A stretch of 64,000 nt of DNA from Salvia splendens (taxonomy: Eukaryota; Streptophyta; Magnoliopsida; Lamiales; Lamiaceae): positions 4,284,501 through 4,348,500 of the forward strand of contig NC_056039.1 in NCBI RefSeq assembly GCF_004379255.2. The letters run 5' to 3'. Positions 1-15,463 of this stretch are shown here, in pieces. Each line of letters opens with the position of its first letter. Positions within the stretch are counted from its first letter, which is position 1. Position numbers and translations under genes: made by a program. Below the pieces are notes generated by a model that was given only the letters and a program-made list of their open reading frames with translations, made no database searches and was not told the DNA's origin.

Positions 1-2
1 AT

Positions 3-2830
<2,828 letters not shown>

Positions 2831-3301
2831 TACTACCTCCGTCTGCCATTAAAAGTCTCATTTGAGTTCGGCATGAGTTTTACGAAGAAAAGTAGGTGAA
2901 AAAAAGTTATGTAATATGAGACTCATTTTTATTAGTTTTATACTTCCTTCGTCTCTCAATAACAGTAAAATTTTGTCATTTCAGTCACAGTAAAAGACTA
3001 AAAGTCTTATTTCACTTTTACCAGAAACGGTAAGTATGTCTCACATTTCACTGACTCACTACACTCACATTCTATTATAAAACCAATATAAAAAGTGGAT
3101 CACATATTCCATTAATTTTTTTTTATCTCATTACTCTTTATAGGAGTATTTCTTACAACTCGTACGCGCTCAAAATTTGACTCTTATTGTGGGATGAATG
3201 AAGTAATAAAATGTGAGTGAAATAAGTTAATAGAATGTGAAGTTTACCTACCATTTATAGTAAAAATGAATCAAGATTTCTAATGGCGGATGGACAAACT
3301 A
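2831..3301. mobile_element. Stowaway-type MITE (outer, interrupted)
   Basis: The left end reads TACTACCTCCGTCTGCCATT and the right end, reverse-complemented, reads TAGTTTGTCCATCCGCCATT. This is the degenerate TACTCCCTCCGTC signature of Tc1/mariner Stowaway MITEs with TA at both edges. It is split by a second Stowaway element at 2941-3205. It is non-coding. Confidence 0.7.
2941..3205. mobile_element. Stowaway-type MITE (inner, nested)
   Basis: The left end reads TACTTCCTTCGTCTCTCAAT; the right end, read in reverse complement, is TACTTCATTCATCCCACAAT. A TA dinucleotide flanks each side. Its ends differ from those of the surrounding element (2831-3301), and the outer element's sequence resumes after base 3205, which fits insertion into an older copy. 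Confidence 0.7.
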
Positions 3302-3854
3302 TAATGGTAAATTAGGACTCCTAATATTAGATATTGGGAGTATAAAATTCCATATTATAAAAGAAATAGGACGGAAGGAGCAGCATTTGTGTTACCATAG
3401 ATTTACTTTCACCAAATTAACTTGTTCAGACGAAATTGACACTCCATAAACAAAATTGTGTGAAAAATGTGTTCTGCCATTCTGGTATATGAAATTCTAC
3501 ATCCAATAAAAAGCACACTGAATAGAAAACTCCATTCTTGACGAACTCATCATTTCTATATGGAGTTATATAAAAATTTATTGAATTATAAATATATTTC
3601 CATTATGATTAGAAGATAAACATCGGAAAAAATAAAAATTGAAAAATAATGCAAAGTTTAGCAGTTGTACTGAAGTGGGCCGGCACAATATGCTCAAATG
3701 GCCCAATATATATTGGGAAAGTCGACTTAGGAATATGTTGAGTCCATTTAATATACAAAATCCGAAAATCATGCTGCGTAAGCAATCAGTAGTCAACATA
3801 CTCAACAGAAAAATCATACTACTTCTATATTGTAATATACTTAATAATTAAAAC

Positions 3855-4714
3855 CAATGTTTTAAAAACCGGACCGGCCAGCGAACCGGTGTCGTTACTG
3901 GTTCACTGGTTCAACCGGTTCACTGGTCGAACCATTGGTTGAACCGTAATACTGTTTATACATATATATTTATTTATTTAGTTATAAGTAATAAAATTTA
4001 ATTACATGTTTTATCAATAAATATTATAGTATTATACTTTTAATTGTATTATTATAGAAAACAAGTCTTATATTAGTGTATTAGAATATTTAATGACGTT
4101 AAGTTTGAATACAATAATAAACTATAATACACAATATTAAAAACTAGTATTAAAGTCTATGTATAATTATAAACTCCTATATTGTAAAATATAGTGATTG
4201 TAAAAATATAATTAAAATATAAGAAATATATTATAATTAACAATTTCTTAAAAGAATATAGAATTAAAATGAATTATCTTAAAAGAATATAAAATTAAAA
4301 TGAATTATCCTAAAAGAATACAAAACTAATATGAATTATTAGTTTTGGTGGAAAAAGAATTTCAGATTTAATGTATAAGGATAATTAATGTTCATAATAT
4401 TTCAAAATGATCATGTGGTGGAGTGGTAAAGAAGTTGATATTTAGAGATGAGGTCATGTGTTCAAGTCTTAGCAACAACAAATTTTAAAAAAAAATTTTT
4501 TTGAAAAATTGAACAAAATTTTAAAAAAAAAAATTCTGAAAAATTGAAAAACCGGTTTCCGGTTCGCGGTTGGACCGGTCTGACCGGCCGGTTCCACCGG
4601 TTCGCGGCGGTTCAATGTGCTAGTGGTTTTTAGGGGTGAACCGGACCGGACTGCCTACCGGTTCGCGGTTGAACCGGTCGAACCGGCCGGTCCGGTCCGG
4701 TTTTTAAAACATTG
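3855..4714. mobile_element. hAT-type non-autonomous DNA transposon, 860 bp
   Basis: The element begins CAATGTTTTAAAAACCGG and ends with the exact reverse complement CCGGTTTTTAAAACATTG, an 18-bp perfect terminal inverted repeat. It is flanked by a perfect 8-bp direct repeat, attaaaac (3847-3854 and 4715-4722), the target-site length made by hAT transposases. Subterminal regions are packed with CCGGTT/AACCGG motifs (3870-3955 and 4545-4700). The interior is AT-rich and carries about three tandem ~38-bp units at 4247-4340 and a tRNA-like promoter pair near 4416-4469. There is no transposase ORF, so mobility would need a helper. Confidence 0.8.
4247..4340. repeat. Tandem ~38-bp repeat inside the hAT element
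   Basis: Three imperfect units share the core cttaaaagaatataaaatta followed by aaatgaattat. They lie in the AT-rich interior of the 3855-4714 element and have no coding potential. Confidence 0.6.
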
Positions 4715-4722
4715 ATTAAAAC

Positions 4723-5900
4723 CATGGCAACCACAAAGAAATAAAAATTGGGAGGGAGGGAGTGTGTGAATATCAGAATATCGATTGTTGGTGGGGGTGG
4801 TTACACTTCTCAAAAATTAGTGGAGCACCACTAATAATTAGTAGTGATCCCCCTCAACTAAACTAAAACGGGTCTACACTTGGAAATTTTCTATAGTATT
4901 ATATAGAGGAGTAATATATAGAAAAGCACAAAATAAACTGCTGTTTAAGTTTAGAGAGGAATTTAATATTTATTTCATTTTCTTACTATGATTTCACACT
5001 CTAATAGTAGTATAAATTCCGAAAAGAGTGTGTATTGGGGTTGGGAGGCTAAGTGATTAATTAAGTTGCAAACTCAAAAATAGGGTAAAATCAAGTCCTA
5101 TTAAAATATTTTAAATGCATCATCACTTCTTATATTGACCGGCTTATTCACCTACACAATTCGACTTCGACCACGCCGAATTTAATTCAAGGGAAAATCA
5201 AACGTGTGGAAAATTCACTAAAGGCATAACTTTAAGATATTTTCGACCAATATTTAAGTTTGTGGGAAACTAATTTTATTAAAAAAATAAATTTTGGGAC
5301 CACTAGTGAGACTATATTTTACATTAAGCTTTAACAAAATAATAATATCCACACCCTCGATAAATAATCAGGAGTCGACAAAATAATAAATGAGTCAAGA
5401 TTCTAGTCCGCCAGCTTAGAACTATTCACATACACAGTGAATTATATTGACAATATTCTCCATGCAATCGCCGGCGTGCCTCTGTGTGTGTGTGTGTGTG
5501 TGTGTTCAGGCGAGGCGAAGAATAGATATATTCAACAGTAATAGCTAATAAATCCATCGATAGAGGTAATCCGAATCCGAGACCGAGTCGATATTTCCAT
5601 TGATATTTTATGCATTATCTACCAATATACGGATGGATTCGAGCTACATCAATGGCAGGCTAGGTCGAACTATATTATATATTAAATTAAAAGGGGAAGG
5701 GGAAATAGCGAATAATGGGGAGCCACTGATTTTATGCGGGATTGAAAGAATAATGGGGTGCCTTTGACTCATAATCAGGTAGCTGATCATGATCACCATG
5801 ATCATGATATTAAAATTCCCCAATTGATTGTTTATTATTGGCCCTCCATATTTTAGGCCATTGGTATAATAGGCTCCTTCTCTTCCACCGCTCCCTATCT
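4723..5900. other. Intergenic AT-rich stretch upstream of the Sec14-like gene
   Basis: No gene seen. It holds a (TG)n microsatellite at about 5484-5504 and, near 5787-5808, an inverted-repeat cluster of gatcatgatc type. A pyrimidine-rich tract (tctatctatttctctctctt, about 5900-5922) just downstream is typical of a plant 5' leader. Confidence 0.5.
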
Positions 5901-6159
5901 ATCTATTTCTCTCTCTTCTCTCCAAAGCATTCTTCGAAGTTGAAATCTTTCTCATATTCTTGGTGGGTATAGTTTATCTTCTACCAGAAGGTCTGCATTC
6001 GAATTGTATTCATCAATTTGGGGTTAATAGCGTAATTGTGGATTGGAATGATAAATTGCTTGTTTCTGCTGAATTTTTTGTTAAATTCATTGGAAATTTG
6101 CTTGCAGGTAAACTGCATGTTCGTGATTGTTACAGTGGTCAAACTTGCGAGCTGCAGTC

Positions 6160-9100
6160 ATGAGTGGCGACATTCCTGGGGCTGTTGAACGCCCATTCAG
6201 GCCAAGTCAGTCCATATTCTTTGTATATGTTTCATAATTTGATTGGTTTTGTGTAGTTATTGAGGCACAATTGTTTGGATTTTGAGGTTTATCTTGACAA
6301 TGAGTTATATGTTTTGTAAGGTTGATTGATGTATTACTGATATTAAATGATAAGAAACATGAATTGTACGGAATCATGGATAGTTTTGTTTATCAACATG
6401 ATTAGTCAAAATGTGTTGAATATGAAAGAGTGGATGAAATGGATAGAAATGATGGTTCGTAGCTAGAGGTTGGTGATGCAGTGTTGGTGTAAATTCAAAA
6501 GTTGTTTGAAGCACAAGTTGTTTGGACTTTTTGTGTTTTGGGTTTATCTTTCAAGTTATCTTGGCAATGAATTATATGTTGTGTATGGCTAATGTATTAC
6601 TGATATCATGAATTTTATGGAACCTTGAATATTTTTGTTTATCACCATGATTAATTGAATATGAAAGAGTGGGTGAAATGGATAAAAATTATGGTTCTTA
6701 GCTATAGGTTGGTGATGCGGAGTTGTTGGTGTGAATTCTGTGGCAGGTCTTGAGAAAATCGACACAGATATAGTGGAGGATGAGAGGAAAAAGAAGCATG
6801 GGTCTTTTAAGAAGGCAGCTATCAGCGCCTCTTCCAAATTCAGGCACTCTTTAACCAAAAAGGGACGGCGTAACAGCAGAGTTATGTCCGTTGTCTTTGA
6901 GGACGAGCGTGATGCTGAGGAGTTGCAAGCTGTGGACGCTTTGCGTCAGGCTCTTATCTTGGAGGAACTGCTCCCTGCTAAACATGATGACTATCATATG
7001 CTGCTGAGGTAACTTGATCAGTCACTGCAATCCCCTGAATTACAGAGGTAGTAGTCCTTAATCATGGCGTTTGATGAAACAGGTTTTTGAAGGCCAGGAA
7101 ATTTGATATTGAGAAAACAAAGCAAATGTGGGCTGACATGATTCAGTGGAGGAAAGACTTTGGTTCAGACAACATCATGGAGGTATATCTATATATATTG
7201 TAGTAGTAGTAATTAGATATGGAGAAACCCTAATCTTAAACTGCTAAATGATGATGATGGTATGTAGGAGTTTGACTTCAAGGAGAGAGATGAGGTTGTA
7301 AAATACTATCCACAAGGGCATCACGGTGTTGACAAAGATGGGAGGCCGATTTACATTGAGAAGCTCGGTCAAGTTGATTCGACCAAGCTCCTGCAGGTCA
7401 CGACCTTGGATCGCTACCTCAAATACCATGTTCAGGAGTTCGAGAGGACCTTCATTGACAAGTTCCCGGCCTGCTCCATCGCAGCCAAAAAGCACATCGA
7501 TCAGAGCACGACCATTTTGGATGTTCAAGGAGTGGTATGTAAGGGTATCTTTCATAGTTAAATTTCTTGATATGATTGGATAGGATTTTCATATATAACT
7601 GAATTTCTGCAATGAATAATGAGTTCCTTTTGATATAAAATTATGTACTATTAATCTTATTTATCACTACTTTGCTTCACATTATATAGATCAGACTATT
7701 CAACACCAAAATATGTGGTTGTTCAGTTTTACAAAGAACATGAAAGATAACATGTGTGTAATGATCATAGCTCTCTTGTGAGAAAGTCATTCGATTTCTT
7801 ACAAAAGTCAAATTTTGGTTTTTAGGGACTGACAAGTTTCAATAAGGCTGCTAGGGAACTCATTCAGAGCCTTCAAAGTGTTGATGGTAATAACTACCCT
7901 GAGGTAATTGCTTCTTTTTTCCTCTTCAATAACCCTTTCATTTTCATTTTCTTGAAGTTGATGGTATTTTGAAATCTGATTTTTCTTTTTCCTTCAGACC
8001 CTGTGCCGCATGTACATAATCAACGCAGGATCTGGATTCAGGCTCTTGTGGAATACCGTTAAATCATTCCTTGATCCAAAGACCACGTCCAAGATCCATG
8101 TGAGCTGCCTTTACTCTTTAGTACAACATGGTACACTATGCTCGAGTTTCACTAACCCGTCGTTGTGTTTCACATAACCAGGTTTTGGGTAACAAATACC
8201 AGAGCAAGCTTCTTGAGATCATTGATGAAAGGTGAAGTTACCTTGATATTGTGAACAATATTCTGAGTTCTGTTTTCCATTAGAATTCGGTTACTTTCAA
8301 TTTTCTGCAGTTCTGATGTCATAGTATCCGTGCTTGATTTTGTATCAGTGAGCTACCGGAGTTCTTGGGCGGTAAATGCACCTGTGCAGATAAAGGTGGT
8401 TGCATGGTCTCTGATAAGGGCCCTTGGAATGACCCCGACATAATCAAGGTTTCTCTAAATTCACTGAGCTCCAAACGTTGCATTGTTGTCCTTGTATTTT
8501 GTTTCATTCCAACTAGTGAATTCCTAAAACAATATATATCGTCTTTTGTTTGCAAGATGGTCCGAAACAATGAGCATAAATGGACAAACAAAATTGTCCT
8601 CTCACCTGTCAATGAATCCCCGAGAGCTGATAATGATGATATTGCAAATTCAAAAGTCTCTCTTGCACATGAAGAAGTAAGTTGGATTAAAGATGATGCA
8701 GAATTTGCTTTAGACATTAATTAGCCTTCAAGTCAGGGCTTGTTTTTACCATTTCAGCTGCTCTATTTGTCTCATATTATTATCATCCTCCAGGTGACCA
8801 AGCAACCACCAAGTGCATATGAGACTGCTAAAGATGAACCCATGATTGACAAGCCCGTTACAACTATTGTACGAACAAAAGAGAAACAAGTCAACTTCGC
8901 TCGTCCTAAAGGTACAAAATCACCCTTGCTCGAGTTAGAACGTCACTTATGTTTGTCGTTTTGGTATTTCCATGTAATGTTTGATTCATGATTGTTTATT
9001 TTGTCTTCTTTTCCAGCTTCTTCAGCAGATTGTTTCCCTGGAAAACATGATTCCAAGCCTTCTGATAGAATCAGCAACCATCTCTTGAATGGAGTAATGA

Positions 9101-9565
9101 CTATCGTGATGGGAGTCGTGACTATGGTTCGTATGACACGAACCATGCCAAGGAGACTCACAGATGCCACCCTCTACTCTTCCTCCATGTACAGTGACAG
9201 TCACACCAACAACTCGCCCAGCCAAGCCGTCTCAAATGAGGATTACTTCATCATGATGAAACGCATGAACGAGCTAGAGGAAAAAGTGATCATCCTAAGC
9301 AAAAGGCCAACTATGCCGCCTGAAAAGGAGGAGATGCTGAACAATGCCTTGCAACGTATCAACATGCTGGAGCAAGAGTTATCTAATACCAAAAAGGTAA
9401 TAAAAGTCAATCTTTGCCCACAATAGCCTTTGCAATATTGAATCGTGTAAACCAAAAATGTTGATGTTTTGTCAGTCTTTGGAGGATACTCTGGTTCAAC
9501 AACAGGAACTCGTTGCCTTCATGGAAAAGAAGAAGAAGAAAAAGAAGAGATTCTTCGCTTTCTAA
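6160..9565 (+). CDS. Sec14-nodulin phosphatidylinositol/phosphatidylcholine transfer protein (SFH type), copy 1
   Basis: Sec14-like lipid-exchange proteins bind PtdIns and PtdCho and present PtdIns to kinases at membranes. Twelve exons: 6160-6205, 6747-7008, 7083-7182, 7268-7534, 7826-7903, 7998-8099, 8182-8231, 8349-8448, 8557-8676, 8794-8911, 9017-9396 and 9476-9565, giving 570 aa. A basic N-terminus ([18 protein letters not shown]) leads into a CRAL-TRIO N segment ([14 protein letters not shown]) and the lipid-binding lobe ([20 protein letters not shown] through [14 protein letters not shown]). The C-terminal nodulin-like part has a coiled coil ([19 protein letters not shown]) and ends in a lysine block then RFFAF, the family's acidic-membrane-binding tail. 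The ATG at 6160 gives the usual MSG start. A close paralogue lies convergently 868 bp away. Confidence 0.93.
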
Positions 9566-10432
9566 AGTGCAGAATTTCTATATGCTTTGATTATTTTCAG
9601 AGATGGTGATGTGCTGCATCAAACACCATTTCCCATCATTCATAAAAGTTGTGTTTTTCAGAATCTGTTGAAATCTTATGTAAACTGTAAATAGCCTTCT
9701 TTGCTGTTTGTGTTGGAATTCTACATAACCGTTTGTAGGCCGAGAATTTCATTGATGACCCGAGCATTCTCCGCTCTTACTTACAGCACGACGGGGGCCA
9801 AAAGGAAATTGAAAATTTCCAAGATTTCATGCATCCTACCAAGAATATATATAGAAAGATTTTCATATTCAAATTTTATATATTTGCTACATTTATTTTT
9901 TTAATATTGTTATGAAAGTCCTCCAGACATTACTTGCTACATCTCTTCTCTAATATTTTCATATATTTGCTACGTCTATTTTTAATATTTTGTTATGAAA
10001 GTCTTCCAGATATTACTTGCTACTCATCTATTCTCTGATATTTTCAAATATTTTGCTACAATAATGATTACCTGAGATATATTAGCAAATCCAAACAAGG
10101 CACAAAATTCATATTAAAGTATCATGAAAAAATTAATGGCTCAAAAACATAAAGTTGAGTGAAGATTACTCTGCCTCAAAATATCGTTTAAATGTGTCAG
10201 TAACATGTAGAAATAATTTATTAAATGGAAAAAACCACTGTTCCAGAAAGGGAAAAAAGATGTCCATATATGTATGCTCGGTAAAAATTATCGCTGGAAA
10301 TTTACATTTCAGTTACATCTCTATGATGGTGGTTAGGTAACTCGGTTTACATCTCTGATGAGGAAGGTTAGGTAAGCATTAAAATGGACAGAGATGTCGT
10401 CAACCGTCCAAGCTCCACGTAGAATGTGCAGC
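9566..10432. other. Shared 3' intergenic spacer between convergent Sec14-like genes
   Basis: No gene seen. It must contain the 3' UTRs and polyadenylation signals of both convergent genes. A tandem-like duplication occurs at about 9868-10060, where catatatttgctac and tgttatgaaagtc with ccagacattacttgctac each recur after roughly 85 bases. Confidence 0.5.
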
Positions 10433-13400
10433 TTACCAGCAAAATTTCTTCTTCTGGACATAGAAAAACAAGGCATGTCAGCATGAAACATCATTACACG
10501 TGATCAAAAGATCGAGAGAAAATTGAATCCTTACTTGGTGCTTAGCGAATTGTTGATTATCTATGTAAGCTAGCAGCTCCTCTTGCTTCATTAAAGCCTC
10601 ATGCAGAGCCTGCAGTGGTGGCGGGTACAGGTAAATGCTTACGAATGATAAGAACAGCAAGAAAGGCTATGGCTTAAGAGGGCACCTGGATAATTCTTAA
10701 TTCTAGAGGGTTTTCTTTAAATGGTTAAAGATTAACATCAATTATAGCCCTAATCATCACATTCGCAAATTGTTTTCCTAGAACCACCGCCCTACAGTTC
10801 TAATCACTCATCATGTCGGTTAATTCATTCATATTCTTTTAACCCTGACCAAAACTAGCCACGGTGTCATGTAATGTGTAATATGTGGCAGACAGAAGAT
10901 ACCTTCTTGGTTGCAATCAACTCAGCTTCTAGGGCATCCACACGGTAGACAGCAGCATTCAGCAGTTCCTCTTTCTCATGTGGCATCTCAGATGGCTTTG
11001 TCTGAAGAGTAATCACCTTATCTTCAAGCTCCCCCAGCCTCTTCAGCACAGAAGATAGGATTTCTGTATCCCTGGGAGATGATGTTGGTGATGCAGGTCT
11101 AAAGTCATTTTCTGGAGCGGTTTGCTCATCTTGCATTAACGCATGGGGAAGTTTCTTTTTGATATGGCATGAAATTGAACGGAAACAAAAGAAAAGGGCC
11201 ATATAGAATGTCATAAGAGCTGCCAAAACTCGAGCATTAAATGCTACAGGTACTTTGGGTGAATCAGGCGTTGGCCCTGGATCAAAAATTTCACACAAGT
11301 ATTAACATTATGGAAGAAAAACTATTTATACAGATAAAACATGGGAAACCTAAAAAAGAAACCACCTACTTCAGCAAACAAAAACATCAGCAATGTATAT
11401 ATTACTCCCTCCGTCCCACAATAATCGTCACTCTTTTCCATTCCGATACGTCCCACAATAATTGTCACACTTCATTTGTACCATAAATGGTAAGTAGGTC
11501 CCACATTCAACTAACTCACTTCACTCACATTTTATTATAAAACCAATATAAAAATATTGGGTCTCACATTCCACTAACTTTTCCAACCAACTTTTCTTTA
11601 CATTTCTTAAAAATCGTGCCCACAATAAGAGTGACAATTATTGTGGGACGGATGGAGTATAACTCTAGATGGTGGATGTGGGTGACATCATATCGCCTAC
11701 CTTTTCTTCTGCATATTACCAGTGTTCATCCAATATAAAAGAGCAGAAACAAGGGAAAACAAGCAACTGCACACAAGCTAACTCACATTTGTGCTGGTTA
11801 GAGGGAGTGCAACACAAGATATGATGGAGCAACTCACAATCAGATGACAAGACAAAAGAAAAGAGTGGCGACATAAAGTAATTTAGAGAGAGCACCAAAG
11901 AAATGGTCAATAACCTTCAGAAACATTGAAGTTCTCAGTGTTTGTCGGCTTCTTCCAGCCAGAGTCAACAACAGCCTTGTCAACCATGGGTACGTATTCA
12001 TCGTATCCAGAAAAATTACCAAAATGACTAGTTGTTCCCACAGCCTTAGCCTGCGATATGAGTCAAAAGCACCTGAGCACCCATGAGAAAAATGAAATAG
12101 AAAAGAACTCAAGTGTCATGATAATAGTACTCCCCCAATCCATTTTCAAAGCCCAATTTGATCTGTTGGCTAGAGTGAAAAATTAGGATATATTGGCTAG
12201 AGAGAGAATTTAGGACATATTGGCTAGAGTATAAAAATTACATTATGAATGTAGCCTTTTCTTTTGAACAAGTTACATAATGTTAAGAAATATAAATAAG
12301 CAAGTTTGTTTTGTGATTCATCTGAGATCTTCAATGTCAAGATGTTTAAGAAGATCATGCCAGCAAACACTTTGTATCCTTACAAAATGGAATAATTAAA
12401 AAAGAGAAAAGAAAGAAACGCAAAAAAAACAGATTCCATTTTTCCGCATGTGGGGATAAGCACAGATTAAACTATCTATCAGTAAAAAGCTTTAAGTGAA
12501 CCTTACCTCCTCACGAACTGGAGTCAACCGAAGTTGCGAAAAACTTCTATTGGTTTTTGGTGAAGCAATATCTTCAGCTTCAGAACCAGACTCTGCTGAA
12601 GTATCACTACCTTTCAACTGTTGCATAACCAAGACTTGTAAAAACTATTCGCACTAAAGGATTGTTTAACAGCATAAAACTAAAATATGCAAAAGACCCT
12701 GGTAGTCATACCATGGGGTAATGAGGCTTGGCGTATACTACCTTCCCATCACTGTTGATAATTTTGACAATCTGCTTGGCACGCCGTGCTTCACCATTAA
12801 GCACCATCTGCACCAGTAAGCAAGACAGTTAACTACCTCCGTACTACAAGAAATTTGAGAGGGAATACATGTACAGTTACATCACATATGGGTATTCTAA
12901 ACCCCATGTAAAATATGACCTTCAGTATCTCTGGATTCTTCCAGGGTCCTTTATCAGAAGACAGGCAGCCACCGTCATCAGCGCATGTACATGTTCCTCC
13001 TAAAAACTCTGGCAGTTCACTGCTTGTTCACATAAATATGATCAGATCACAAAATACCTTAATGCTAGTCACAAGAAGATGACATATTTTCATAACCACC
13101 TATTTACCTGGCATCAATTATCTCAAGTAACTTGTTGTGGTATTTATATCCAAGAACCTGAATTGATTAAAGAAAATGAGACATCAGTATGTCTCAGCCG
13201 ATAACTCAACCACATATCATAAATAGATATATGGTAAAAGCAAGCATACATGAATCTTGGTAGTTGTCTTGGGATCTATAAAGTTCTTTACAGTATTCCA
13301 CAATAGCCTAAAGCCTGGACCAGCATTGATTATAAACATTTGATGAAGAGTCTGCAATAAGGAAGCATTAATAGAAGCATCAAACCAGTCAACAACAAAG

Positions 13401-15463
13401 TCCACCTCAAAAAAAAACAGAGTTTTTAGTATTTACTTCAGGATAATTATCACCATCAATCTTCTGGAGCCGCATAATGAGATCCCGTGCACTCTTTGTG
13501 AAGTTTTTCAAGCCCTGGAAAATGATCGGACAGGCAAAACAATAATCAAATACTATGGGTTTCATACAGAGCCTATTCCTTATTCAAGACCATAAGACAG
13601 AGTATAAAGCAAAGGAGTGTATAACATACCACACCATGAACATCCAAGATTGTTGTACTAGAATCAATGTGACGTTTAGCAGCAATTGTACAAGATGGAA
13701 ATTTAACTGCAAAGCATTTCTCAAATTCTCTGACATGGTATCTTATGTAGCGATCCATGGTAGTAACTTGCATAAGTTTGTTTGGTTCGACTTTCCCTAG
13801 TCTCTCGATGTATACCGGCCTCCCCTCTTTGTCAACTCCATGATAGCCATGGGGGTAATATTTCATAACCTCATTGTACTCTTGGAACTCAAAATCCTGA
13901 TGGATAAAATAAATGGAGTTCACTTTCAAAAGTTGGAATAGAGAATAAGAATAAGAAAACAATCAATTTTGCATGCAAGTCACTAGTAGAATTTTGGTTT
14001 ACCTCGATAATTGTGTCAGTACCAAATTCTTTCCTCCACTGGACCATATCAGCCCACATGAGCTTTGATTTTTCGATGTCAAATTTTCTTGCTTTCAAAA
14101 ACCTGCAAGAAAATTCCTCAACATTCTTAGAAATCGAAGCGTTTTCAGTTGAATAAAAAAACAAAAGCAGCAGGGAATGGGCAAGCCAAAATAAAACTTC
14201 AGAAGAAAATTCTCTTCAGGGTGTAGGCAAGTTATGAAGCACCAAAGCGAAGCTTAGCTCAATGATGAAGCGAAAGTATCTGTAAAACACTGGCAGTTCT
14301 GAAAATGCTACATGAATGAATCAATGGAGTCTAATAGTACAATATTAGCTATCGTCCTAAATTCCCGATCCTACAATATTAGATATACTGTGTTTGGCTC
14401 CCAACTTGATTGATGTAGTGTTTCTTTTACTAAATATCCTAGTGGAAACCTATTCGTCACTCTATGACCACGATTTCACCCCCATTTTCTCACTCCTCCA
14501 ACATATCAATCGATATACCTATCCATAAACAAAAGATTTTTTTTTATATAAAGAATATAACCTCAGCATCATATGGTAATCATCAAACTTTTCTGGTAGA
14601 AGCTCTTCCAATATTAGGGCTTGCCGAAATGACTCGACAGCTTGCAGGTGCTCGGCATCCCGGATATCTTCAATTGAAACAGAACTGACTCGACCGTCAC
14701 TCTTTCTTCTACCACTCTTCTTCTTGAGAGTATGCTTGAACTTTGAAGATGCATTAAGTGCTTTCTTCTTCAAAGAACCAATTTTAGTCCTCCTTTCATC
14801 TTCGGAAATATCAAAATCAGACTTTCTTTCTCTTCTCTCCTCACCACCGGAAAAACCCTCAAAGCCTGTTTCACGTAGATACATTAAGTAACACCTTGCA
14901 AATTAAATACAAGCATGACATCTAGCATTCAGGTTCCATGAAGCATTCTCTACATTTCTACCCCTAAACACTTCAAGCCAACAATCTTGACATACCCAGT
15001 GGTCTTAAAATTGACTGATGGAATAACCAGCCACATAACTTTTAGCAATAACTTTCAACGGAAAATGCAATTGGGTTGACAAAAGTAATTGTTAACAAGA
15101 TTAAAAATGCAAGGCGGCTGTCAAACTTTTGAAGATCTGGACAATTAGTACTCCATTGTACTTGTGAAAATTATTTCACCAATAAGAAACTAAATCCTCT
15201 GAGAATATACAGCCTACGAAAATTTAATACTCCGTACCCCAAATTGCCCTAGCTCAGACACAGTGGTAAATCAAATCGATACCAAGGATTAATTACAAGC
15301 AAAAAATCAAATTGACAAGCCCAAACATCTGGAAAACTAATTAGGTTCACATTAATCTGCAAACTCGCATCTAATTAAGAGCGAATGCAGATCGATAACA
15401 ACAAAGAAATCGCACAAAATTTCACTCACATGGCCTGGCAAATCTATCCAAGGGTCCCGACAT
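10433..15463 (-). CDS. Sec14-nodulin phosphatidylinositol/phosphatidylcholine transfer protein (SFH type), copy 2
   Basis: This paralogue of the plus-strand gene at 6160-9565 has the same predicted lipid-transfer role. Fourteen exons: 15463-15430, 14865-14562, 14102-14003, 13896-13630, 13514-13437, 13351-13250, 13157-13108, 13019-12920, 12807-12712, 12617-12507, 12050-11915, 11276-10903, 10609-10535 and 10453-10433; 615 aa. The short first exon encodes [11 protein letters not shown], the typical SFH start, spliced to [18 protein letters not shown]. Exons 3-8 have exactly the same lengths as in copy 1 (100, 267, 78, 102, 50, 100 nt). A hydrophobic stretch ([16 protein letters not shown]) precedes a coiled coil, and the protein ends KKKFCW. 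It has two more exons than copy 1 and a more acidic linker. A Stowaway MITE sits in intron 11. Confidence 0.93.
11403..11659. mobile_element. Stowaway MITE in intron 11 of Sec14-like copy 2
   Basis: The ends are TACTCCCTCCGTCCCACAAT and, in reverse complement at the right end, TACTCCATCCGTCCCACAAT, with TA at each edge. At 257 bp it is the usual Stowaway size. It lies wholly within the intron between exons at 11915 and 11276, so splicing is probably unaffected. Confidence 0.85.

Noticed and set aside
5960..6163. Upstream ORF overlapping the start of Sec14-like copy 1 (its stop overlaps the ATG)
   Set aside because: The frame begins with TTG, not ATG, and probably spans a 5' UTR intron acceptor (cttgcag at about 6108). 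There is no support for translation.
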